Shown here piece after piece: positions 10,108-21,907 of a DNA stretch of 64,000 nucleotides. The position numbers were made by a program, and so were the translations under genes. Origin of the DNA: Platerodrilus igneus (taxonomy: Eukaryota; Arthropoda; Insecta; Coleoptera; Lycidae); the NCBI GenBank assembly GCA_036346225.1, contig JARFIW010001177.1, positions 1,706,501 through 1,770,500 of the forward strand, given 5' to 3'. The notes under the pieces are model-generated. The model did no database searches, had not been told where the DNA came from, and saw nothing but the letters and a program-made list of their open reading frames with translations. Numbering within the stretch: the first letter of the stretch is position 1; every line of letters starts with the position of its first letter.

Positions 10108-10716
10108 AGAACTTTAGCAGTGCATGCATTTCCGCCTAGCAGTAAGTTTAAAGGTATGCAGACAACCAGATCTTCGGATGCTGGAGAAATATATTAACGA
10201 GGTAAAAACAAAATTGTGGCGGTTGTTCTCGCATTAGCATTGATTTATGATAATTAGTAGATTTGAAATAATTTAACGACCACGTTTTGTGCGTAATGGT
10301 GCTAGTCGGTATAATGCTTATGCGAGTTCACCTGATAATTTGGGTTATGCTTTTTGCAATTTAATGCACTGCTCAACGCTTAATGCTTATAGACGTTTAT
10401 TTATATATTTACATAAATATTTATATTTACTTTTATATTTATATTTTTGCCTGCTTTTATTGTTTGTGGCTTGATATTATTTGTTTGACGTTCTGTCGTC
10501 ATTTTTGGTGGCAGCTTATATATAGGAATGAAGATTGTTTGAGAAGATTGTAATTACAATATAAATCAGTTAGGGAATTATAGGGAAAGCTAGGGACGGA
10601 CTTAGGCTAACAAATTACTTAGACCAGGGAAGACAAATTTGTAAATTTATAAAGCAGGTAAAATAGCTGGATACACTATTAATATATTTGGCGTATTCTT
10701 AGAAAATTTGAATCCT
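10108..10716. repeat. 609-bp direct repeat, unit 1
   Basis: Runs from AACTTTAGCAGTGCAT to AAAATTTGAATCC and recurs at 11,262-11,870. It carries a TATA-like CAGCTTATATATAGG at about 10,513-10,527. A 61-codon frame (10,289-10,474) is preserved with a few substitutions in unit 2, but has no recognisable domain (Leu/Tyr-rich end) and may be incidental. Both ends are flanked by similar 25-30 bp sequences, TCTAGCATGACCAAAAAGCC (about 10,079) and CCTAGCATGGCCAAAGAGCC (about 10,716). Could be an LTR or a promoter-bearing 5' UTR of a retroelement. Confidence 0.6.
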
Positions 10717-11261
10717 AGCATGGCCAAAGAGCCTAGAGGAAGTTGGGGAAGTGGCTAACCAGAAGGCGTTCTGTTCTGGACAGCTTTTAAAAAGTTCGCG
10801 GAAAAGGTTGCGAGATCAGGTGGCGATAACCACGCGTAAATGGGAAAAGAGTGTGGGGAGAGGGAGGATTGGGAATTTTAGATTCTGACCTGGCGTAAAA
10901 TGATATAAGTTTGGTAATCAAAACCTGTATTTAAATAATTATAAAAAAGGAATCATAATATTTATAAAGTCCATATGCACGAAATCCACGCACCACTAAT
11001 ACAATCACTATAATCACTATCTGACCTTATACGCGAGGAAATCGGAAATAAATAGAAAAACTAAAAACCTAATCCGGGCAAATAAATAAATAAGAACATA
11101 TAAATCAAAAGTCCTCATTAAATTAAATCAATGAAATAAACGGAGGAATAAAATAATAAAATAAAATAGAGTAAAACCGCGTATCTCACCAGGACTTAAA
11201 AATGCAATGATAGTGATTGTGACCCCTCCCCCCCCCCCGACGATTAGTGCATACCTACCAC
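10717..11261. other. Segment between the two direct repeats
   Basis: About 545 bp: a purine-rich start (GGAAGTTGGGGAAGTGG), AT-rich centre, simple AAATA-rich tracts at 11,080-11,170, and a C run at 11,229-11,240. If the flanking repeats are LTRs, this would be a deleted interior. No protein domain is visible. Confidence 0.35.
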
Positions 11262-11870
11262 AACTTTAGCAGTGCATATCCATCTCCCCCTAGCAGTAAG
11301 TTTAAATGTATGCAGACGACCAGATCTTCGGATGCTGGAGAAATATATTAACGAGGTAAGAACAAAATTGTGGTGGTTGTGCTCGCATAAGCATTGATTT
11401 ATGATAATTAGTAGATTTGAAATAATTTAACGAGCACGTTTTGTGCATAATGGCGCTAACCGGTATAATGCTTATGCAAGTTCACCTGATAATTTGGGTT
11501 ATGATTTTTGCAATTTAATGCACTGCTCAACGCTTGATGCTTATAGAAGTTTATTTATATATTTACATAAATATTTATGTTTATTTTTATATTTATATTT
11601 TTGCCTGCTTTTATTGTTTGTGGATTGATATTATTTGTTTGACGTTCTGCCGCCATTTTTAGTGGCAGCTTATATATAGGAAGGAAGATTGTTTGGGAAG
11701 ATTGTAATTACAATATAAATCAGTTAGGGAATTATAGGGAAAGCTAGGCACGGACTTAGGCTAACAAATTACTTAGACTAGGAAAGACAAATATGTAATT
11801 TTATAAAGCAGGTAAAATAGCTGGATTTACTATTTATATATTTGGCGTATTCTTAGAAAATTTGAATCCA
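11262..11870. repeat. 609-bp direct repeat, unit 2
   Basis: Second copy of the unit at 10,108-10,716, offset by 1,154 bp, with the same TATA-like box (CAGCTTATATATAGG, about 11,667-11,681) and the same 61-codon frame (11,443-11,628). Base differences are scattered, so the duplication is not very recent. Confidence 0.6.
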
Positions 11871-13321
11871 ATTTAAATTAGCTAGCTAGATTTGGATAGT
11901 TTTAAGTCGACCCTTCAGGTCGCACCGGTAAGCAAAGCTGGCAGCTGCTGTCTGGCATTACGGATCCCTCCCCATTCATTTTGTTTGTCTTGTTGATCGG
12001 GTACACTCCAAAGTCAACGCTAGGGATACCATCAATCAAACTCTATTCTTAGTTTTTGTTTCAGTTAGGTTTTTATTTAGGATGTGCTAATATTGAAATA
12101 AGAATAATTAGGAGCACGCTTATATTTTCTCGTTTAAACCCAATGTAGTACCTTCGGGTGGAGCATTGGGGACGTGGCCGCAAGCATAGCGGCCCTTAAT
12201 TAAATTATAATGTAGCGCAAGTTGGTTTTCATCGAAATGGTGACTTAGCCCTCTATAAATGCTAAAGAAACTCTAATCAAGATGGTCACCTAGAAGTTCA
12301 ACCGCAAGTTAACTCTTCATTGGTATAACTGTTTAACTCTTTTACTGCTTCATACTTTATTAACATGTTGTTAGCTTTAAGCTTATTTATTATGAAATAT
12401 TGTTGTTTGATTTAATTGTTTCATAACCTTTATTCAGGTAATTGTTACTTTCACTTACACTTTTCAATAGATCCCTAGGTCACTAAGACCTGAGTTAAAT
12501 ACCACCTTTCGCAACTTACCACCTATAACAAGCTCTATCATCACATTACTATAGCTACGCCATTATCTCAAAGCGTATTTAACATTCCGATATTTTTAAC
12601 CGAGGTATTAAAAGGGTATTTAACAATATTTCTTTCTATTCTGTTCAAGTAGAAGTGGATCAAAAACTTGTATAGAGATAATGACGATCGAAAGCGTGCA
12701 TTGAAATATTTTTTTTAAAACATGGAGACGACGTATCACATTAATTCGCTTTCAACTTTTGAAAACCTCATTGATATGGAAAATTAAGAAACTAATCCAT
12801 CGGTGAAGTTATTGATACAGTTGGCACTTCTCAAACAATAAAAAATAGAATAAAACATTCCAATTATCAAAACAATTATTCTTTTTGGTCGTCAAAGCAC
12901 TGCTTTAAGTAGGCATAAATTTTGGAAAACTTTCAATATAAAATCGACCGACTGCAAATAAAGGAATTTTTGTGCTCTATTGGGAGAAAGAATTGTCTCT
13001 GAAAATGCAATTATAGTTAACCATTTTCAACACTACCGAAAATGCAACTTATATCACTTAGAAAATTCAAAACCAAATAATATATGCTTATCATAAGCTA
13101 ATTCGAAGACAGGTAGTGCAATACATAAATTCTTAAGAGTTGTAACAGTTTTTTTGACCACTGCAGAACGTCAATGAATTTTTAGCTTTACAAACTCTTG
13201 TCTAGTCATTTATATTAAGTAAACCATTTTTAAATAAATAAATACCAGTATTGGTATTATGAGTGCTAACCGCCATACAGAGATGATAGTTTGGTTGCTA
13301 ACTTCAGGCTTCGAATGTTAG
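11871..13321. other. Repeat-derived, non-coding stretch
   Basis: 11,885-12,240 is more GC-rich and resembles the 3' end of a retroelement (runs such as GCAAAGCTGGCAGCTGCTGT). It contains one copy of a short recurring motif with CCAATG/CATTGG ends (12,139-12,172). 12,250-13,321 is AT-rich with no recognised gene. Confidence 0.35.
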
Positions 13322-13510
13322 TATAAATATTATCAAGGCCAAGCAGCTTTCCAGTTTCGTGCATATTCCATCTGCACTCATTTTAGCTAGAGCTCTCGTC
13401 GAGAACCATCATGGAATCCAAAAGGGTTCTAGCATGTAATTTGCGGCTGGCCTTGTGCGGTAGTAGAGTCCTAGTGCGCTGAACACCAGGCTTAGTAGTT
13501 TTATCAATGG
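13322..13510 (+). promoter_or_regulatory. Candidate core promoter, short leader and first exon (host-like?)
   Basis: TATAAATA at 13,322-13,329, a GC-richer leader, then ATG at 13,411 in the context ACCATCATGG. The open frame is only 23 codons (MESKRVLACNLRLALCG...), stopping at 13,480-13,482. A good splice donor (AATG|GTAAGAG) follows at 13,510. This looks like a TATA promoter with a short first exon, possibly of a secreted protein given the hydrophobic/Cys stretch, but no downstream exon was found and the frame is closed before the donor. It could be a decayed gene start or coincidence. Confidence 0.22.
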
Positions 13511-15531
13511 TAAGAGTTAAAAAATAAGTTATTAGACAAACTGAATAATTTTGTTGTAGCGCTTTTTTAACGACGTCTTTAAATGACTTCTTTTAATAAC
13601 GTTTTTGGGTAGTTTCTCATTATAACGTCTTTTAGTGAATAATTCTTTTGATAAATTCATTTAATAATTCTTTGAACATTTGTTTAAATAGCACTTAAAA
13701 TATTCTTTTAATAATTTCGTAAAAGTTACAATAAAACATGTTTTTCAACGCTTCGTTAGAGAATCTTCGATTAGATATTTATTTTATAATTCTCCGGCAA
13801 ATGTAGAAAAAAAACTTTTAAGAAGTCGTTTGGTATATCAAGTGTAAGGCTTTCTTGTGTATTCATTTGTTAGAATGAACTCGCCTTATCTGGTTTTATA
13901 AAAATAGGGCAGTCTGTATGCTGTATTTCAAGAGGATATTAATTCTACTTTCGCACCTGCGAGTATCAAGCTATAGTTCATTCACGTCAACTTTGCGATA
14001 AAATATCGGTCCAAGATGAAAGTCCTTCAACCGTATGATGAATAGTTGGATTTTATGTAATGTCATGCGAGAAAACAATAAGTTTGGATTTTTAAGGAAA
14101 CGTTCAATTAAGTACGTAGAAATTTTTATGGTTTGGAAATAAAGTCCAATGATGGATTGAAATGATATTTTTGAAGTTGTGAGTGTGAAATTACAAGTAA
14201 TTAGGAGGAATACTATACGATGGTAATTAGTTTGGTCAAGATCTACACACAGTAGAACATCTAAGCTTGGTATTGGAGTTTGGTTGGTCTAGTTTGTGCG
14301 TATAAGAAAAACGCATGGAAGTTCGTATTGTCCGGTCCAAGGATCACGCAGCTGTTCGTGTCCTGTAGAACATGTGGATTTTACGTCACTTGTTTACTGA
14401 AAAACGTATGTATTAACACCTGCCCTAACATGCTGTAACGCCAACACGTAAACAACACCTGCTGAACCAAGGTAAGAGATTAGTATTATTCTTACATCAA
14501 GTCTACATTTGGTGATCTTTGATACGAGGCTGCTTCAGAAAATATCTTTGCAACCAGTTATTATCATTAACCCGTTTAACAAACTAAAAAGGACCTTAGT
14601 AAACTTTTATTGTCAATACTAGTACAGTGTAATCACAGTTACTAATTTTAATGAAGTTAGCTGAAACCTAAAGAGCTCTTATTGATGTTTCATATATGCA
14701 TGATATCATTTACAATTTCTGAATGATGAATTAATAGACAATGTAGTTAAATTTTTATAAATATGTAAACAGAAAAACAGATCTGATATTTCTGGTATAA
14801 ATTCAAGTTAAATTTTTGTAACGAAAACAACATTTAAAGTTTTTAATATTTCCTTTGAATATATAAGCCTACCTTATGAGTAGATGAAACTTGTATTATC
14901 TTTTCTTAAATATGAATTTTATATTTACAATTTTTATGAAGAAACTATTTTAATTAAAGAAGCAACATTTAATTTTCTTAATTAATTGTTTTATTCTGAA
15001 CAAGTACGTTCAGAAGTAGAATAACCAGGTATAAGATAAAATAGCGTAAAATGGTAACCCCAATTTAACAAGAAGCTTTATAGCCTTTTCAGATTGGGAA
15101 GCATAAAATCTGTGCTCAATATATTGTTGCCTGATTAATCTTCCTTGTTTTCTTATATGAGGTAACAAGAGAATACCTCTCGTGTCCTCATTTTTGTAAA
15201 TTTAATTAAATTTCCTTTAAAGCTTCTGCGTTAGCAGTTAATACGGTATTCCTCTCTAAGGACGCCCAAGTCCACCTTAGGCAAACCATGTGTTTAAATT
15301 TAATGACTTGGTGGCGCCCTATTTAAACCCCTGTTTTGTTAGGAAACTAGCCCTAGTAAGAAAATAATGCTTTGTAAAAAGAACCACGACCAATCCTCAT
15401 AAGCTCTGCCCAAGGAATATACCCCTAGCATAGTCGGAAGATATTTGCGTTCCATCATTTTAAGGAAATCCTTCCTTAAAGGTCACTGGTCACATTAGGG
15501 GACAAAAGAACCCGTAACATGCTACCCTACA
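13511..15531. other. No gene recognised
   Basis: AT-rich DNA. 15,060-15,500 is somewhat less AT-rich and looks repeat-derived, but I cannot name it. Another donor-like AACCAAG|GTAAGAG is near 14,470 without a matching exon. Confidence 0.4.
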
Positions 15532-16031
15532 GTGGATAAATTATGTTACAGAGTATCTTTTATATTAGCTGATGAAGCTTGTGATGTACCCTTAATTGAA
15601 CAGTTTTCTTTATGTGTTCGTTATGTAAATGATAAACAAAATAAAAACGATATTTCTTACGACTCTTACCAGTTTCAAATACTACAGAAGAAATTTTGGC
15701 GAATACAATCATCAAATGCCTTAAAAATTGCAGAACAAAGTAATTATTTTTATATGGATGAGGCTGCACTGGTGCCACTTCCATGAATAGAAAATTTAAT
15801 GGAGTTTAAGCAATCACTTTCAAAATATGTCCTCGAGCACTCTATGTGCATTGCTCATCCCAGAGTTTAAATTTGGTAGTAGTAATTGCTATAAAAATGA
15901 AAGATATTGAAAAAGCATTGAACCTAATTGATAAAACTTATAATTTTCTTTACACACTGGACACGCAGGACGTATTGAGAGCAAGAATTGTGCATGCTCT
16001 GGAATCCAATTGCAAAAAATTACGTCGGTGA
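15532..16031 (+). pseudogene. hAT-type transposase relic (ZMYM1 / 52-kDa repressor-like)
   Basis: Two fragments of one transposase. 15,532-15,786 has ILADEACDVPLIEQFSLCVR and YVND, matching the DUF4371 block ('ADE..D....EQ.S.C.RYV') of hAT-derived proteins, whose first Asp is catalytic. 15,846-16,031 has HCSSQSLNLVVV, the 'HC..H.LNLV' block (second His replaced), followed by a helical segment. The two are in different frames and separated by an intervening stop (about 15,784). N-terminal finger and C-terminal dimerisation domain are absent. Related N-terminal-type sequence occurs far away at 57.6-58.1 kb. Confidence 0.65.
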
Positions 16032-16893
16032 CAACAATGCTAGAACTCTTCAGTCCCGTAATTTACAGCCTGGAAGAAATTATGTCTTGAAATGGCCTTC
16101 TTACGTTCTGCGTTTGCTTTCGAACCGATTTTGCATTCTTTAAAGTGAATCGCAACGTCGTCTAGGTTATTTATGGTCATTTATTTATTCTGAAACCATT
16201 TCGACCTCATAAAAAATTTAAATAATCCTGTTATTTATATTGTGCCATCTTGTATGATTCTACTTGGCTAATTATTACGAATGAAAGTTCCTTTTAATTC
16301 ATGCAGGTATAACACATAGATAATGTTTTCTGTTCATCTGGTTAATATTTTAATTTCTTAATATTTTGTAAAGTTATGTCTAGATTGGGAACCCGAATCT
16401 GCATACATTACTATTGTAATGGTTGATAGTCCGTACTTTGTACAAGGCGATTTTCTTTTAGTTACTCACTCTACTACATACTTTTAACCTTTGATTTGCG
16501 TTCTCAATTCCGATGTGGATAACTAACGAGAAATTTTGGTTTACAAAATTAATTTATAAATCGCTCGTATTGTTGTTCCACTCATATAGGCAATGGTTTT
16601 GTGTTTTGTCCTGCAAATGTTTCACAAAGTAGTACACGTTTTTGCTTCCTAATTTACGTCCTGCGTGAATTGGTACGTATCCGGTGTGTGTCCAGTGACT
16701 AATAGGAACTTTATTTTTTGGCTCCTTTCTTGGCTTTATGTCTATCCGCATCCCATGGCGTTATTTTATATCTATCTGTTTTGGTGAATTTTATAATATA
16801 AACCGCGTGAATATTTTGACCGTAAAAAACAAGAATTAGGATTTCAAAAAAAAAACATTTAAACAAAATTTTATTCAGAACAAGTCACTATTA
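16032..16893. other. No gene recognised
   Basis: AT-rich stretch. A 65-codon minus-strand frame at 16,554-16,751 has a lysine-rich start and several His/Trp residues but no family I recognise. Confidence 0.35.
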
Positions 16894-17097
16894 AAATGTT
16901 CGTACATAGTTGCCCTTCGGATTGCTAAAACTAAAAAATCATTTACTACTGGGGAAAATTCAATAAAACCAGTTTTAATAGACGTTCGTTTAGAGATGTT
17001 TGGAGTCTCTGTTGTTGATAAAATCAAATCGATTCCCTTATCTAATGATACTCTAAAAAGAAGAATTGAAAAATTATCAGAGAATGCGGAATACTAA
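16894..17097 (+). pseudogene. hAT transposase fragment (ZBED5/SCAN-like)
   Basis: A 67-codon frame containing VALRIAKTKKSFTTGENSIK and, further on, IPLSNDTLKRRIEKLSEN. These are the 'LAK.KKP.T.GE.LI.P' and 'IPLS..T..RRI..L' blocks that follow the BED/zinc region in ZBED5-type hAT transposases. There is no ATG in a sensible place and it ends at TAA 17,095-17,097. The rest of the transposase is missing; the Penelope-like element begins just downstream. Confidence 0.7.
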
Positions 17098-17214
17098 TTA
17101 ATACTATAGATAAAGGAATCAACACTTTTTGCAATACAAATTAACAAATCATGCGCTATTTCTAGAAAGGCCATATTAATTTGTTATGTTAGATATATTG
17201 ATTTTATTTTGGAA

Positions 17215-18425
17215 GAATTAATTTTCATCTCCCAAACAATTATGTTTTTATAAGCTTGGATGTATTGTCACTATTTACTAATATTCCAAAACAATTAGTA
17301 CTAGACAACATCAAAAACATTTGGAATAATATAAAAAAACGTATGTAATATTTCAAAACAATTATTTTTAGATATAATAGAATTTACATTTGATAGTAGT
17401 TACTTCAGCTTCAAAAATGAATATTATACTCAAACTTTTGGTTGCCATATGGGATGCAATTTAAATCCAATGATTTCACAAATTGTAATGGATAGTCTTT
17501 TAGATGAAGTAATTAAGAAACTTCCTTTTCAACTACCCTTCATAAAAAAATTTGTTGATGACATAATTACATCTGTACCAGCAAATAAAATTTAAAATTA
17601 CGGAAACACTTAGTACTTTTAACAGTTATCACGAAAAAATTCAGTTTACCGTAGAAGTAGAAAATAAAAACGCTGTACCATTTTTAGATACGTTAGTTAT
17701 TAGAAATACAAATAATATTATTTTATTAGATTGGTATCAAAAACCAACTAACTCTAGTAGGTACTTAAATTACTTCTCATATCATTCTTACTAAATAAAA
17801 ATAAATTTTATTTTAACACTAAAAAACAGAATTAAAACAATAATTCACCATACATTTTATCAAAAAAATTTAAACAAACTTTTTAATATCTTAATAAAAA
17901 ACAACAATCCTCTACAATTAATAAAACGTCTTTTATATAACCACAATGCAGAAATTATGGATAATAATACATATAACAATACAAATAATAATAATAAACA
18001 AATAGACAGTACAGTTACATTCAAATCTCTTCCATACATTGAACACCTTACACCAAAACTAACTAACGTATTTAATAAACTTAATATACAAATAACTTCT
18101 AAAAATATTTTAACCTTGAATTACCTTTTCTCTAAAATTGAAGACAAAACTACTATTTTAAATAAAAGAAACATCATATATAAGATCAATTGTGTAGATT
18201 GTAAGGAATTTTACGTAGGGCAAAACAAACAAACCCTTAAATAACGAATAACCCAACATAAGAGCGATATACGTATAAAACCAAATGCTTGTGCCCTATG
18301 TGTATACTTAAATACTAAAAAACATAAAATAGATTTTAACAATCCAATTATATTACAGATGGAAGACAAAAAATCAAGAAGAGAGTTTCTAGAAATGTGC
18401 CACATCTACCAAAAAAAAATACTAT
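17215..18425 (+). pseudogene. Penelope-like element: reverse transcriptase and GIY-YIG endonuclease, decayed
   Basis: RT blocks in shifting frames: FISLDVLSLFTNIPKQLVLD (about 17,240-17,310), SSYFSFKNEYYTQTFG followed by CHMG (about 17,395-17,460), and the catalytic KFVDDI (about 17,548). A tail follows with the EN domain: IIYKINCVDCKEFYVGQNKQ (18,172-18,232), the start of GIY-YIG, then a stop at 18,242-18,244, and further EN sequence (ITQHKSDIR, later HKIDFNNPIILQMEDKKSRR) to about 18,425. Order RT then GIY-YIG identifies a Penelope-like element with nuclease. Several stops and at least three frame changes make it inactive. The 5' part of RT is missing. Confidence 0.8.
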
Positions 18426-19012
18426 AAACAAAAGAACAGATGTTAATGACTTAAATTGTACCTACACGTATCTTCTAAATATCAAAAATAAGAACAACCA
18501 TACAACAACAAATTTGTCAATGGATCTATAAAATGTATTTCTCTTAATAATACAAGAAAACACACACACACACATACACACATACAGACTCATACATACA
18601 CTCACAGTGTTATACGCAGGTACATACATAGTTATAATAAACATTTTTAAGGTTGCTTTGTAAAAACAATTTCTGTCAAACTCTTGACTTTTATTTATTA
18701 TCAATATTTTATATACATATTAATTTTACTTCTTGTTGTATTTTGGCGTTGCTATATATATTTTAGAAAATTTATAATGAAAATAACTTTTTATGTTAAT
18801 TGCCAATTTATTATATAACTTCACCTTAGTAAGTATAAAATGTGATTTACTGCTTGTTTATCAACTTTGTAATTGTAGTACCTTTGAAAAAGAATTAAAA
18901 TAAATCCGACAGCTCAGGTTTATAAAAAAGAGTTTTCTTAAATAATCCAGCCGACATAAAACCCACAATATTTTTGGAAAATTAGAATAAAGGAGGTTGT
19001 TATTAATAATAC

Positions 19013-19013
<1 letters not shown>
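18426..19013. other. AT-rich DNA with a CA-rich microsatellite
   Basis: 18,559-18,605 is an imperfect CA/CATA microsatellite. Minus-strand frames over it are artefacts of the repeat. Otherwise nothing recognised. Confidence 0.5.

Positions 19014-19070
<57 letters not shown>
19014..19070. repeat. (TA)n microsatellite
   Basis: Uninterrupted TA dinucleotide run of about 56 bp. Confidence 0.9.
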
Positions 19071-19072
<2 letters not shown>

Positions 19073-21907
19073 TAATTTGAGGGATATGTAACTTGCGGAT
19101 CAAAACAGGTTGAGAAACTAGACTCTAGTTTATTTTAGTTAATAAATGTAAAAGAACAGGTCAGTGGCCAACTTTAATAATTAGTTAATCCTCAATTTAT
19201 TTAAACAATATTACTAAAGAAACAGTTACATGGCCTGGGGATTCGCCCTGGCAATGAACGAGTTGGGTTTATGGTACGTCTAATATATGTGGCTTAGATA
19301 GTTACAGACAAGCTGTCTAGAAAGAAACTTCTACTAAAGGAATTGCAGAGTGTAGTAATAAAAGGTGATTGTGAATAAAGGCACTACTTTATTCGTATGT
19401 TGCAAGCTAGACCTTTATTCTAGATTGTAAACAAAAATTGTAAAAGTAATATTACGGTGATATTCTTTATAGACTGGGGAATAGCATTGTGTAGACGCAC
19501 ATTTTACGATAGAGGGCAGCTTTTTCGTCAAAACTATTAAACACGATTTTGCAGTCAGTCAGTGGAGTTTAGTTGCACTATTATAAACCAGTATTTAATT
19601 ACTTTGTCATAATCGAGCTTATGTTATCTTTTAAGACACGATAGAATTCGCAGATACGCCCACTTAGAACTTTCTTCGAAAACGTGCGTATACATAAAAC
19701 AAGGTCACTAGCATTCAGCTTTACTATTTGGTTTGATTGTACATTTTATTTACAAGAAGATGCATTTTTACTTTAGTGATTGATTTTTACTTTTCATTAC
19801 AAATTGGAATTTATATAATTTTAAAATATACTGAGTGCCAATTGAAATATAAATGGTTGAGAATTATTCCATTATGAAAAAGTAAAAAGTAGGTTTGGTT
19901 ATTTTATTACTACTAATCGAACAAAGATAGATGTTGAAAGCGCACTATATGTGAGTCATTTCTTATTTTATAAAAATGAGAAACAACCAAATTGCATGAA
20001 CTATCACTAACTGCATATTTAGGCACATACTTTTGTTGATGTATGTTACTTGTATTGCAAATTTCACTCATATTTGCATTACTGCGCTACAGTGATTGTC
20101 GGTACTAATTTAAATGGGATAAAACCAAAATCAGCATGACTCAGGTTTTCTTGAACTTACAAAAAACTTGATTCAGTTAACATAACAGTTGTGTGGATAT
20201 AAATGCAACATATTTCTTGTTGACCGAATAAGTAGAATTTATTGTTTTGCTGATTGATGACTAATTCACTCATTTCAATGCAATAAACATTGAACATACT
20301 TTGTTTACGTGTTTGGTGTGTAACTTTAGCAAGGCAAGCATAAAGACCTTACAGTATTTGCTAATTTTTCTAAACAAATTTGATTTTTACTTGAACGAAA
20401 TAGAAAACTACAGATTTACGCTGTTTGTGGGTAGTACCAATTTATTTTTAAGAGTAGTAATACAATCAAACGTAAATTCTAAATATTTTGATTGATAGGC
20501 ACTGTAAGTAATGATATTAACTAATTGAAAATCGAAATAATACCTATACCGGTCTTATAGTTCAAATCTTACAAACAATTGCAATAGTAAAATTAGTGAG
20601 TATTGTTGTTTTTGAAATGGGTAAAGCCAATTATGAACCAAGAACGCGTGCAACTAATAGCAGTAGAACTAAACGAACCAAAAATATTCGAGTAATAAAA
20701 GCAATAAATTCTGAACTAAAAACTAATTGTAGGTAATTATACTAAAATAATGAAATATTCAGTGTGTCTCGATTTGATGCGTCAATAATCCAGAGAGCGG
20801 TACTGCATGTGTGTAAAGTTAACACCCCTTTTTAAAAATAATGTTTTTGAAAATTGTTTCAGGTTGTTCTACCGTTGTACCACATTGTTCTAATTTGACT
20901 TACAAAAAGTTAGCCAATAGAATGAAAGAGGAAGATGAAGGGTATGTTTTACTCTTTTCGATATAGTCCAAAAATCGATTTTGGGATATTCGGTGGTGAT
21001 GCGAAATTCATACTTTATAATCTATATAGGGACGCTAGGCAGCCGTGTCCCCAATGCTCTACCCGAAGGTACTACATTCGGTTTGTTCGCGAAAAATGTG
21101 TTCCAACAAACAAGTGTTTTTCCGTATTTTCAAGAATCGTTTTTCAGACAGAGTTGTCCTTTTGAAACAATGTTTGGAATAACTAGGACACTGTTCAACG
21201 AGGACCAAACCTTTGATTTGTGAAAAAAGGGGTGATAGTATTAAAATGGGCTTTTCCGCTTATTCGAGAAATAGTTTGGGATTAAATAATATTGATTAGG
21301 AACAAAGTAGCACAACGTTAGAACAATCTGGAACAACTTTCAAAATCATAGTTTTTTACTAACGGGGTGCTATGTTCAAACACATCGATTCTACGCTACA
21401 CATATAACATGGGGGGATATTTTTTAACACTTTTTGATGCTCTTTCTATTTTAACGTATAAAAATGTTAAAAAAAGTTTTGAATCATGTCTAAAAGCCAA
21501 GGCTAGTTTTTGCTTTTTGCATTGGGGGTCTGCGCAAAATTTAGAACGCGAAGACAAAAGTACACAAATGGGTATGCAAAAATTTGAAAGTGTAAAAGAC
21601 TCTATGGTATTAACTTTTTTGTGTAGAATTGCTCTTCCTAATATCGACGTTTTAGTTCCGGACACCCTGTTAGGTTAGTCATGCATTGTATTTCAAGAAA
21701 GTTGTAGGACTAGCGATACGTTAGCTTCCCGTCTGTTACCGACTGGTGTTGATTTGATTGACTTGGAATCAGTTTGGAATGAAAGCAACATAAGTATTCC
21801 AAATAGCTCTTATGATCCTTCCAACCCATGGGGAACGGACGCCAAATTTAATGAGTATGTGAAAATCCTTAGTATTAGTCCAATTTCATAATATTCTATA
21901 TAGAACT
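19071..21907. other. No gene recognised
   Basis: AT-rich. One copy (minus strand) of a short recurring motif with CCAATG/CATTGG-like ends lies at 21,046-21,081. Two overlapping open frames (20,935-21,165 and 20,981-21,223) cover it and a 103-codon frame lies at 21,367-21,678; none resembles a known family. Confidence 0.35.

Noticed and set aside
18861..19103. Frame rich in Tyr-Ile repeats
   Set aside because: Translation of a TA microsatellite.
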